7,554 nt of DNA from Actinomycetes bacterium (GCA_030146615.1 JASLBL010000341.1:1-7554), one strand, 5' to 3'. Shown: positions 1-6,177, counted from the stretch's first letter. Numbers and translations: made by a program. Notes: a model not told the origin generated them from the letters alone.

Positions 1-1287
1 GCGGTGCTTGAGCGGCCGGTCGCTGTCCGCCTCGGCGAGGACGCCGTCACCACCCGAGCTGGCCAGGTCACGGTGCTCGCCCTGGTCAACATGCTGGCCC
101 GCATGTACCGGCGACTCGTTCTGGTCATCCCGGACGGTCCCCTGCTGGCCCGGAGCCTGGTCAACACCAGCGACCTGGCCACCGCCTGCGTCTCCACCGC
201 CAAGGCCATCGACCCCTTCATCGATCTTGATCTGAACCCTAGCCGTCGCAGCTCGATGCCCGGCGTTGGGATCGGCCTGGCTGCTACGACGGGCCTTGAC
301 TACTACTTGGGAGCTGACTGATTCGGCGCCACCCTCTCCGTCGACCCGGTCAAGATCGCCAACAGTCACTCAACGGTGTTCGGCGGTGGGCTCGCCGCTT
401 GCCTCGGAGCGGCCGCCCTCTTCCGGGTCGGGCACGGGCACAGAACCACACCACGTAGCTTGTCGCTGTGGGATTTCTCTGAGGGCGATCAGTCGTCGCT
501 GGGACCAAAGCAGGTGGAGCCGGTCAACGTTGGCGACGTGCTGGTGGTCGGAGCCGGTGCCGTCAGCTCAGCCCTGTGCTACTGGCTGGCGGAGCTCGGC
601 GTAACCGGCCGGTGGGTGGTCGCGGACGGTGATTTGACTGAAATCCACAACCTCAACCGGACTATTGGGCTCGTCGCTGCCGATGCCGGCTGGCCTGACA
701 CCACTCCAGCCAACAAAGCAATGGTAGCCGCGAGGATGTTCGATGCCGAGCCCTTCCCCGGCTGGTACCACGAATGGCTCGAGACGCATAGCGATGTCCG
801 ACCTGACCTCGTTCTGCCACTGGCTAACGACTATGGCGTCCGGCATGCAATCGGCCAGCGTGGGGCCAATCTGGTCTTGCACGCGACAACCTCCAACAAT
901 TGGACCGCCGAGCTCCACCGACACATCGCCGGCCGAGATGACTGCATAGACTGCCGCATCCCCCAGGAAGTCCAAGCACGCTTTGCCTGCTCCACGGGTC
1001 CGGCCGAGCCCAGCAACAAGGCCAGCTCCGACGCTGCTCTGCCGTTTCTTTCCGGCGCTGCCGGGCTTCTTCTGGCCGCCGCACTCGTCCGGCTACAGCT
1101 CGGCACCCTCAAGCACGAACCCCACAACCACTGGCGGCTGCTGCTTGAGTTGGAACACCGTATCTGGCAACGGTCCCGCCACCGTTGCCGGGAAGGCTGC
1201 ACCCAGACTCTGTCGGAGTCGACCAGGCAAGCCATCAATGCTGGCAGCCGGTGGGCGAGCTCAACTAGGGTATCTGCAAGGTCATAG
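1..1287 (+). pseudogene. ThiF/E1-like adenylyltransferase, interrupted by in-frame TGA; 5' end possibly outside window
   Basis: One frame reads across the whole span except for a TGA at 319-321. The sequence on either side flows as one protein (...YYLGAD-stop-FGATLSVD...), and TGG (Trp) to TGA is the simplest explanation. The first ~105 codons look like the divergent N-terminal domain of prokaryotic E1-like proteins. The Rossmann nucleotide-binding core follows: VLVVGAGAV at about 532-558, then VVADGDLTEIHNLNR at about 616-660, matching the ThiF/MoeB/UbA1 pattern of GxGxxG and D-x-D...N-x-N-R. CIDC (about 943-954) and CREGC (about 1186-1200) could form a zinc site, and the Cys in FACSTG (about 985-1002) could be the reactive cysteine; both are inferences. 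The family adenylates the C terminus of a ubiquitin-like or sulfur-carrier protein. A GTG at 376 could initiate a 303-aa product with the Rossmann core but without the N-terminal domain. No E2, JAB or ubiquitin-like partner is visible; they could lie upstream of position 1. Confidence 0.72.
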
Positions 1288-1585
1288 CCAGATGACGGCG
1301 GTGGCCAGGGGTGACCCTGTACGAATGCTTGCGGTGGACAGCTGGCGAGGAGGTTCTGGCCGGAAGCCGGCATCCGGACGGTTGATAGCACAAGCCGGTC
1401 TATGTTGTGCCGGTTCCGCATAAAGGCACACACCGCCGTTGGTCTGATGTCTTGCTCACGATGACTCGGCGCACGCTGAGACACTCGGCTTGACAGTTCG
1501 CTCAGGGACCCGCCTGGCTCGGCAAGGCGCAGAGCCCACTTTCTAAACTGAGCCTCGTTCGGAAAGTCCGTGGTAGACTTCATCC
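1288..1585. other. Intergenic stretch between the E1-like gene and the HTH gene
   Basis: About 300 bases without a convincing gene. A TTGACA hexamer lies at about 1491-1496 but no good -10 follows at 17 bp. A short GCACAA/TTGTGC inverted repeat (11-nt loop) lies at about 1389-1411. The right end carries the leaderless promoter of the HTH gene. A long minus-strand reading frame covers this stretch and runs on antisense through the E1-like gene; I do not consider it a gene. Confidence 0.5.
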
Positions 1586-1588
1586 ATG
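1574..1588 (+). promoter_or_regulatory. Leaderless -10 box of the HTH/toxin operon
   Basis: TAGACT at 1574-1579 is followed by six bases and then the ATG at 1586. This TANNNT-N6-ATG layout is the actinobacterial leaderless pattern, with the transcript beginning at or next to the start codon. No Shine-Dalgarno sequence precedes the ATG, which agrees. The -35 is not obvious. Confidence 0.55.
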
Positions 1589-2059
1589 TCAGCGAGCGAC
1601 GCCATCGATGACCTCATCGAGCTCAAGCAACTCGCGGAGCAAGAGCGCGATGCAGCTCGTCGACGTCGTCTTCTCGGCGTCCATGAACGAATGGCGTCGA
1701 GGACAGAAGGCGTAAGGGTCTCACAAGCCGCCGAAGTCCTCGGACTATCTACTCCAACCGTCCGAGCATGGCTAGACGCCAACGTGCTATCCGCTGTCCA
1801 GGCCAAAGGACCCACTCGGGTGACTGCCGCGTCACTGGCTGCCGCGAAGCGAGCCGTCGACGAAATCCGAAGCCATCGGGAGGACAGACACCTGCTCGCT
1901 GACGTTGCTCGTCTGCTCCGGGATCATGCCGCCCTGGGTTCCGACGCCCATGCCGGCATCGAGGATCTGAGTGCCGGGCGGATGACAAGACTTAACCGCG
2001 CGCGCCTCGACGAGTTACTGCCGCCAGCCAAAGAGGCAAAGCGATCGACGTCGACCTGA
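1586..2059 (+). CDS. Helix-turn-helix DNA-binding protein, probable antitoxin of a two-gene TA-like module
   Basis: A 157-aa soluble protein. Residues ~1-40 are highly charged and probably helical, with an Arg-rich run around 21-29. Residues ~43-95 hold a MerR/excisionase-like helix-turn-helix: VSQAAEVLGLSTPTVRAWLD followed by a short wing (VLSAVQAKGPTRVTAASL). Residues ~95-157 are a second charged helical region that could bind a partner. The start is ATG 1586, set by the leaderless -10 box just upstream. The 3' end overlaps the next gene by about 16 bases in another frame, implying translational coupling. DNA-binding protein first and small RelE/ParE-like protein second is the classic autoregulated antitoxin-toxin order, so I infer that it represses its own promoter and neutralises the downstream protein. 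It could instead be a plain regulator or excisionase-like factor of the integrative element. I do not recognise a named family. Confidence 0.78.
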   Translation: MSASDAIDDLIELKQLAEQERDAARRRRLLGVHERMASRTEGVRVSQAAEVLGLSTPTVRAWLDANVLSAVQAKGPTRVTAASLAAAKRAVDEIRSHREDRHLLADVARLLRDHAALGSDAHAGIEDLSAGRMTRLNRARLDELLPPAKEAKRSTST

Positions 2060-2472
2060 CACCGACTGCGGAAAGACAGGTTGAGGCGCTGAGGGGGAAG
2101 CGCGCCCAGGCGACCCGCCGAGCACTGGATGAACTGCTCGACCAGGGATGCAAGGCGGCTGGCTATCGACTGGCGGGAGCCCCGTTGGAGTGGGTGTGCT
2201 GTCGCCACCTATACGGCAGCGACCGTATGCTCACGGCTTGGCTTGCCGATGATCACGTGGCCGTGTTGGCAGTAGGGCCACATGATCGGTCGACCAGTGA
2301 TATCTATGAGCTGCTCTTGGAGGCACTTGGCGTGACAGTGCCAGAGGATGAGCGGACGAAGCCCTCATGCTGTGACAAGCATGGCCTGCCGCCGACAAAT
2401 CCTGACGTCGCGTCGGCGATCGTGGATGCAGTCCAGAATCTCGCCAAGCAGCGACGCCGGCGTAAGCGCTGA
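2044..2472 (+). CDS. RelE/ParE-like small protein (probable toxin) with non-canonical start
   Basis: The open frame runs from just after a TAA at 1993 to the TGA at 2470-2472. It has no ATG, GTG or TTG before a TTG at 2185, yet the codons upstream of 2185 look coding. They give helical, Arg/Ala/Leu-rich sequence (TPTAERQVEALRGKRAQATR) leading smoothly into the core. GAGG at 2033-2036 sits 7 nt before an ATC at 2044, so I place the start there (142 aa); CTG at 2056 is an alternative. The core CRHLYGSDRMLTAWL, then VAVLAVGPHD, resembles the R-x-L-x-G-x-x-R ... V-L-x-V-x-x-H strand pattern of the RelE/ParE superfamily, which includes mRNA-cleaving and gyrase-poisoning toxins. Residues ~95-142 form an extra tail with Cys-Cys and a basic end (RRRRKR). 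It overlaps the upstream HTH gene, as coupled toxin genes do. An inactivated start (ATG changed to ATC) is equally possible. Function is inferred. Confidence 0.62.
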   Translation: MDVDLTPTAERQVEALRGKRAQATRRALDELLDQGCKAAGYRLAGAPLEWVCCRHLYGSDRMLTAWLADDHVAVLAVGPHDRSTSDIYELLLEALGVTVPEDERTKPSCCDKHGLPPTNPDVASAIVDAVQNLAKQRRRRKR

Positions 2473-2860
2473 TCTGAATTCCAGGACAGCGTGAGCGGAC
2501 AAGCCATCGCATCCGAGCCGAGCCAAGGCCGCCGAGCATTGCGCCGGCGGGCGGACCGCCACCGGGGATTAGGGCGGTGGAGATGCTGGCATAGCCTTCC
2601 CGTGGCCACAGCATCCCATCCGTGCGCCGTCAGGGCGAGGCTGTTAGAACGCATCCCTTGGCCCCTGACGCTCGCCAGCGACCTGGGAAAACGCCGGTCC
2701 GCACAGCGCTGAGCCCTCGATACCTGATAAGGATGCGTTCTCGTTCCACTTCAGGCCGGGGACACCTGCCATAACGATGCTTCCGCTGACGCGCCACCGT
2801 CCGAGGTTCTGCGTCATGTTGGAACCTGGGCAGGAACGCTTGATCGCCGATGACCGAGAT
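2473..2860. other. Gene-poor stretch between the probable toxin and recombinase 1
   Basis: About 390 bases between the convergent ends of the probable toxin gene and recombinase 1. No convincing gene. A 57-codon minus-strand frame (2817-2644, ATG at 2817) looks mildly protein-like (NLGRWRVSGSIVMAGVPGLK) but has no family, RBS or length support. A CCACCG/CGGTGG hairpin lies at about 2560-2580 and could help termination, though no T-run follows. The 11-bp inverted repeat listed separately is the strongest structure here. Confidence 0.5.
2646..2741. repeat. 11-bp perfect inverted repeat enclosing 74 bp
   Basis: AGAACGCATCC at 2646-2656 and GGATGCGTTCT at 2731-2741 are exact reverse complements; with a one-base bulge the match extends a little inwards. 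The whole unit is 96 bp. It could be a small non-autonomous element, a pair of protein-binding sites or a cruciform. It holds no gene. Confidence 0.5.
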
Positions 2861-3793
2861 CTATAGCCGGTCGCCTGGTGACAGGCGGGCATGACTCGCT
2901 CTGGCCCGCTCCACGGCCGTGGCCTTGGTGTAGCGATCAATCATGATCCGCGACTTCCAGCCAGCCACCAGCATCAGCTCATTCTCGTTGCCGCCCTCGG
3001 CCAGCCAGCTGGTCGCGAAGGCATGCCGGAGCTGATGGGGATGCATGGCCGGCAGCCCAGCGGCCCGGGCCCGATCGTGGACCACTTGGTAGATACCGGA
3101 CGGGGTCATGGGCCCGTTGCGACCGACCCACAGGTGTGGCAGATGGGCCAGCCGATGTCCCTCTCGGGTCCGTAAGTAGCGGTCGAGTGCTTGGGCGGTC
3201 TTGCGACCGACTGGGAGCGCCCGCGGTCGGCGGCCCTTGCCCAGCACCCAGACGATCCGCTGGTCCAGGTCGACGTCGTCCAGGGTCATGCCGACGCATT
3301 CGGCCCGGCGCATCCCGGTGTCGACCAGCAGCAGGACGATGGCGGTGTCGCGGCGGCTAGTGAAGTCGCGGCCCTCGCAAGTCTTGAGCAACCGAATCAG
3401 ATGCTCGGCTCGAACCACGTCGACCGGTTGCTCGGGCAGCTGCGGCGGTCGCATTCCATCCATCGGGCTGGACTGGAGGTCGCCTTCGGCCACGGCCCAC
3501 TTGAAGAAGGCGTGCAGGCCCCGGTAGCGGTTGTGGGCGGTGGCCGGCTTCCAGCGGGCGAGCTGGTCGGCGATGAAGTCCTGGATGTGCTCGCGGCGGA
3601 GCTCGCCGGCAAGGATCGGATGGCCGTGGGCCTGGCAGTGGGTCGCGAGGAGCCGGACGGCGTCGGTGTAGGCCTCGATGGTCCGAGGACTCTTGTTCTC
3701 AGCCTCCAGGGTGCGGCGGAAGCTTCGGTTGAGGGCTAGGAGGTGCCCTCGTGGCAACGGACCGGCCACGGGTGCGGGTCGTGCGTCCGGCAT
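2861..3793 (-). CDS. Tyrosine recombinase/integrase (XerC/D-like), complete
   Basis: A 310-aa site-specific recombinase counted from ATG 3793. The core-binding (SAM-like) domain spans ~20-110 (SFRRTLEAENKSPRTIEAY ... ARWKPATAHNRYRGLHAFFK). The catalytic domain spans ~130-300, with every expected residue present: Arg162 in TGMRRAE, Lys186 in LGKGRRPR, His253/Arg256/His257 in HQLRH, Trp279 in AGWKS, and nucleophile Tyr288 in IDRYT. Length is normal for Xer-type enzymes. A GTG at 3802 is also possible, but ATG 3793 is preferred because TAATGT (3806-3801) lies 7 nt upstream, a leaderless arrangement that would place the GTG inside the -10 box. The gene starts about 107 bp from the 3' end of tRNA-Pro and is transcribed away from it, the usual layout for an integrase that uses a tRNA 3' end as attachment site. 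Most likely it is the integrase of an element lying to the left. Confidence 0.93.
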   Translation of the reverse strand: MPDARPAPVAGPLPRGHLLALNRSFRRTLEAENKSPRTIEAYTDAVRLLATHCQAHGHPILAGELRREHIQDFIADQLARWKPATAHNRYRGLHAFFKWAVAEGDLQSSPMDGMRPPQLPEQPVDVVRAEHLIRLLKTCEGRDFTSRRDTAIVLLLVDTGMRRAECVGMTLDDVDLDQRIVWVLGKGRRPRALPVGRKTAQALDRYLRTREGHRLAHLPHLWVGRNGPMTPSGIYQVVHDRARAAGLPAMHPHQLRHAFATSWLAEGGNENELMLVAGWKSRIMIDRYTKATAVERARASHARLSPGDRL

Positions 3794-3800
3794 GTTCCTC

Positions 3801-3806
3801 ACATTA
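3801..3806 (-). promoter_or_regulatory. -10 box of recombinase 1
   Basis: Read on the minus strand this is TAATGT, then GAGGAAC, then ATG at 3793. The 7-nt spacing fits leaderless transcription. A weak TTAGCC -35 lies 18 bp further upstream (3830-3825) and forms one arm of the dyad at 3825-3852, so a protein bound there would affect this promoter. Confidence 0.5.
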
Positions 3807-3824
3807 GGGTGTCGTGGAGCGGCT

Positions 3825-3852
3825 GGCTAAGGGCAGCATGCTCCGGTTAGCC
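3825..3852. promoter_or_regulatory. 28-bp dyad between recombinase 1 and the tRNA 3' end
   Basis: The outer arms GGCTAA (3825-3830) and TTAGCC (3847-3852) are exact reverse complements. They are centred exactly on an 8-bp palindrome, AGCATGCT (3835-3842), with four mostly unpaired bases on each side. The symmetry and the overlap with the putative -35 suggest an operator or a recombinase/excisionase binding site rather than a terminator. Confidence 0.5.
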
Positions 3853-3899
3853 GAGTGAGGGGCCGTCGGCACCCCTGTTGAGCAGGAGGTTCGTGCTGG

Positions 3900-3977
3900 T
3901 GGTCGGGACGGCCGGATTTGAACCGGCGACCCCCTGCTCCCAAAGCAGGTGCGCTGACCAAGCTGCGCCACGTCCCG
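3900..3977 (-). tRNA. tRNA-Pro (anticodon UGG)
   Basis: Read on the minus strand from 3977, the cloverleaf is complete. Acceptor CGGGACG pairs perfectly with CGTCCCG. The D arm is GCGC/GCGC with the loop AGCTTGGTCA. The anticodon stem is CCTGC/GCAGG with loop TTTGGGA, giving anticodon TGG. The variable loop is GGGTC, and the T arm is GCCGG/CCGGC with loop TTCAAAT. Discriminator A (3903) is followed by an encoded CCA (3902-3900). UGG reads proline CCA codons and can often read others by wobble. The gene sits between two divergently oriented tyrosine recombinase genes, with its 3' end facing the intact one, so it is a likely attachment site. Confidence 0.96.
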
Positions 3978-4011
3978 TCAAAACCGCCGTTGAGCTGCGG
4001 TTCCTGTTGCT

Positions 4012-4053
4012 AGGTGGTATTGAGGCGTCGAGCATAGCGCTTCAACACCACCT
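4012..4053. promoter_or_regulatory. 42-bp imperfect dyad upstream of recombinase 2
   Basis: The left arm AGGTGGTATTGAGGCG (4012-4027) and right arm CGCTTCAACACCACCT (4038-4053) are reverse complements at 14 of 16 positions, around a 10-bp spacer. A further GCTAG/CTAGC pair just outside is offset by 2-3 bases. The right arm contains TTCAAC (4041-4046), the putative -35 of recombinase 2. It could be an operator, a recombinase core or arm site, or a hairpin upstream of the tRNA. Confidence 0.6.
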
Positions 4054-4064
4054 GACTAGCGTGC

Positions 4065-4076
4065 TACGGTGCCGCC
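4065..4076 (+). promoter_or_regulatory. Leaderless-type promoter of recombinase 2
   Basis: TTCAAC (4041-4046), 18 bp, TACGGT (4065-4070), six bases, then ATA at 4077. This is the same TANNNT-N6-start geometry as the HTH gene, except that the expected ATG reads ATA. Confidence 0.45.
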
Positions 4077-4966
4077 ATATCGGAGCCAAGGCTACCCGAC
4101 CTGGCCCGCTCCTTCGAGCGGCATCTCCGGGCCGAGAACAAGTCCGAGCGCACGGTCGAGACCTACCTGGAGGCCGTCCGGCTACTCCAGGCATATCTCG
4201 CCCAAGGGGCGTCGGGCTGGCCGCAGCTGACCGGGCGCAGATCGAGGCGTTCCTGGCTGACCTGCTCGCCCGATGGAAGCCGGCCACGGCCGCCAACCGC
4301 TATCGGTCGCTCAAGGTGTTCTACGCCTGGCTGGAGGAGGAAGGCGAGATCACGGCCGACCCGATGGCGAAGATGAAGCCGCCCGCCATCCCTGAGCAGC
4401 CCATCCCCGTTGTTCCCGATGAGGCGCTGCGGCGGCTGCTCGCGGTCTGCGCCGGCAAGGATTTCGAGGCCCGCCGGGATACGGCCATGACAATGCTGCT
4501 GCTTGACTCGGGCGCCCGCCGGGCTGAGTTGGTCGGCCTCCGGCTAGATGATCTGGACTTCGAGCACGACGTGGCCCGGGTGATCGGCAAGGGCCGGCGA
4601 GAGCGGGCGCTGCCGTTCGGCCGCAAGACGGCCGTGGCCCTGGACCGCTACCTCCGGGTCAGGGCGAGGCACGCCCATGCGGCGTCCCCGTGGCTTTGGC
4701 ACGGGCAGAAGGGACCCCTCACCGCCACCGGCCTGGCGCAGATGCTCTGGCGCCGTGGTCGCCAGGCCGGCATCGAGGGCCTGCATGCGCACCAGCTACG
4801 CCACACGTTCGCCCATGCCTGGCTCGCTCAGGGTGGGCTGGAGACGGACCTCATGCGGATCGCTGGCTGGCGGTCGCGCGAGATGCTCCAACGCTATGGA
4901 GCCTCGGCCGCTGACGCCCGGGCCCGTGAAGCACACCGACGCCTCTCGCCTCTCGACCGGCTATAG
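4077..4966 (+). pseudogene. Second tyrosine recombinase, paralog of the first, with -1 frameshift and ATA in place of the start codon
   Basis: The N-terminal part is in one frame from 4077 to about 4209 (LARSFERHLRAENKSERTVE, then TYLEAVRLLQAYLAQG). The rest is in the -1 frame from about 4205 to the TAG at 4964-4966 (LAAADRAQIEAFLADLLARW onwards). The crossover is near the GGGG run at 4206-4209, consistent with loss of one base. Downstream the core-binding domain end and catalytic domain are intact: Arg (codon 4517, GARRAE), Lys (4589, IGKGRRER), HQLRH (4790-4804), Trp (4868) and Tyr (4895, QRYG). It matches recombinase 1 closely throughout, e.g. ARWKPATA-NRYR, RRDTA, ALDRYLR and the LSP-DRL C terminus. 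No ATG/GTG/TTG precedes the N-terminal homology in its frame; only ATA 4077 fits the promoter spacing. It is most likely decaying, though a sequencing error or programmed frameshifting remain possible. The open frame extending upstream to 3878 is an artefact through the tRNA. Confidence 0.85.
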
Positions 4967-5185
4967 AGGCTCCCGCTGTCCTGTGGGGTCCAGGTGGACT
5001 TGGCCAATTGACCTGCGGCTATGGGCCTGGTTCCCGCTAGGTGGCCACTCGCCGTCCCGGGCTACACGGCCAATCCCTCAGGGCGGAGGCGTCGGGCGGA
5101 GGGAAGGTGGAGGGAAATCCCGGCCGCGGTCCGACCAGAGTTCCGCACCTATGTGGCGGGCAACGATCCGGGTGACATGATCGCT
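4967..5185. other. Intergenic stretch between recombinase 2 and the VOC gene
   Basis: These 219 bases lie between the convergent 3' ends of recombinase 2 and the VOC gene. I see no gene and no strong terminator; only a 4-bp GTCC/GGAC hairpin near 4988-5001 and GC-rich sequence. It is a candidate boundary between the mobile region and the chromosomal block, but no flanking repeat is visible. Confidence 0.4.
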
Positions 5186-5533
5186 CTACCCGCTGGTGAG
5201 CTCGTAGACGTTTCCATCCGGCGCGCGAAAATGGCGCCATCCGCCGCCGCGCTCGTCCATCTGCCCGCCCAGGAGCTCGACCCCGGCTGCCTCCAGCTCC
5301 CGCACGGCTCCGGTGAGATCGTCGACGACGAAGCCGACCACGGGTCCGGTGGAGAAGTGCTCGTGATCCTGGTCGCCAGGGCCGAACACCTCGAAGGTGC
5401 CTCCCTCCGGGAGCTGGAAGGCGGCGAAGTCGGCTTCCTGTTGGCTCGTGGTCAGCCCGAGGACTGCTTGGAGGAATGCCACCATGGGGCTGTACTTGCT
5501 TGTCCTGGTGCCTGCCCAACCAATGCGCTTCAC
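5186..5533 (-). CDS. VOC (glyoxalase/bleomycin-resistance fold) protein
   Basis: A 115-aa single-domain protein starting at GTG 5533; AAGGA lies a few bases upstream. The fold is recognisable from the N-terminal strand-helix IGWAGTRTSKYSPMVAFLQ leading into VLGL, the middle strand FAAFQLPEGGTFEVFGPGD, the second module GFVVDDLTGAVRELEAAGVE followed by LLGG, and the closing strands WRHFRAPDGNVYELTS. Glu in FEVFGP and Glu in VYEL are at usual VOC metal-ligand positions. VOC proteins range from glyoxalases and dioxygenases to drug-binding proteins, and sequence alone does not give the substrate. The GTG overlaps the TGA that ends the frame of the upstream kinase remnant (ATGCGGTGA), so it may be coupled to or expressed with the - strand operon. 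It is probably cytoplasmic. Confidence 0.85.
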   Translation of the reverse strand: MKRIGWAGTRTSKYSPMVAFLQAVLGLTTSQQEADFAAFQLPEGGTFEVFGPGDQDHEHFSTGPVVGFVVDDLTGAVRELEAAGVELLGGQMDERGGGWRHFRAPDGNVYELTSG

Positions 5534-5631
5534 CGCATCCTTGCCTCTCTCCTGCTCAGGTGCTTGGCGCCCGCGATCCTGCCAGGACAGCACCAGGGCA
5601 GCGCGATGGGACTTGGAGATGCGTTGTGCCG

Positions 5632-6150
5632 GTGGGCGCCCCTGGTCACGACCACCCCCTCGACACCGCTGGCGAGCAGCTCTTGGACCGAGGAGGGGCC
5701 GAGCGCGGCCGCCTCATGGTGGTTCGGGGTCAAGACCGCGCAGCGCCCCAGGAGTTCCGGCGGTAGCGGGCGGGTGGGGGCCGGGTCGAGCACGAACGGC
5801 CAACCCCGCACGGCTGCGGCGAGCACGGCCCCGTCCGGGACCTCCAGGCAGGGCAGCACCACCGCCTCGGCTGACGGGATCGACGCGATGGCGGCCTGGA
5901 CCATGTCCGGGTCGAGCTCCTGGTTGGCGCCCGAGGTGACCGCGATGGCGTTCTCGCCCTCCGCGTCGACCATGACCGCGGCCACCCCGGTCGGTGCGCG
6001 CCCGATAGCGAGCAGGCTGGTGTCGACCCCGGCCTGGCGCAGGTCCGCGGGGGCCTCGCGGCCGAAGTCGTCGTCGCCGATGCAGCCGACCAGCCACGTG
6101 CGCTCCCCGAGCCGTGCCGCGGCAACCGCCTGGTTGCCGTCCCCGAAGTC
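5632..6150 (-). pseudogene. PfkB/ribokinase-family sugar kinase, truncated at both ends
   Basis: About 173 codons match the middle of a ribokinase-like kinase. The order is FGDGNQAVAAARLGERTWLV (the usual GG-x-G-ANQA-x-A-A-ARLG region), GCIGDDDFGREA, the PTGVAAVMVD strand, AEAVVLPCLEVP, FVLDPAPTRPLPPELL, LTPNHHEAAAL, and finally GVEGVVVTRGA. The first ~35 residues of such kinases are missing: homology begins ten codons after the stop of the upstream ADP-ribosylglycohydrolase gene, in the same frame, leaving no room. The C-terminal third, with the GAGD catalytic-base motif, is also absent; after VTRGA the frame reads unrelated sequence to a TGA at 5532-5530. An active kinase is not expected. 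Two deletions are the simplest explanation. The original enzyme probably phosphorylated ribose or a nucleoside, perhaps acting after the neighbouring glycohydrolase. Confidence 0.85.
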
Positions 6151-6177
6151 GCGCGGCCGATCGCCCGTCGCAGTCCT

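Noticed and set aside
831..1583. 250-aa minus-strand frame, including the non-genic stretch 1288-1583
   Set aside because: More than half lies antisense to the E1-like gene; no recognisable domain, and its start lies within the HTH promoter.
2644..2817. Small minus-strand frame with protein-like composition
   Set aside because: 57 codons, no RBS, no recognisable family; noted only as a weak possibility.
3191..3739. 182-aa plus-strand frame
   Set aside because: Exact antisense of recombinase 1.
3900..3977. Second copy of the tRNA 3' end as the partner attachment site
   Set aside because: I looked for a repeat of the T-arm/acceptor sequence elsewhere in the window and saw none; the other element end must be outside.
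3847..4035. 62-aa minus-strand frame and the start of a 362-aa plus-strand frame across the tRNA
   Set aside because: Both translate the tRNA-Pro gene or its antisense (peptides like AGFEPATPCSQS and WEQGVAGSNPAVPT are classic mis-annotations of tRNA DNA).
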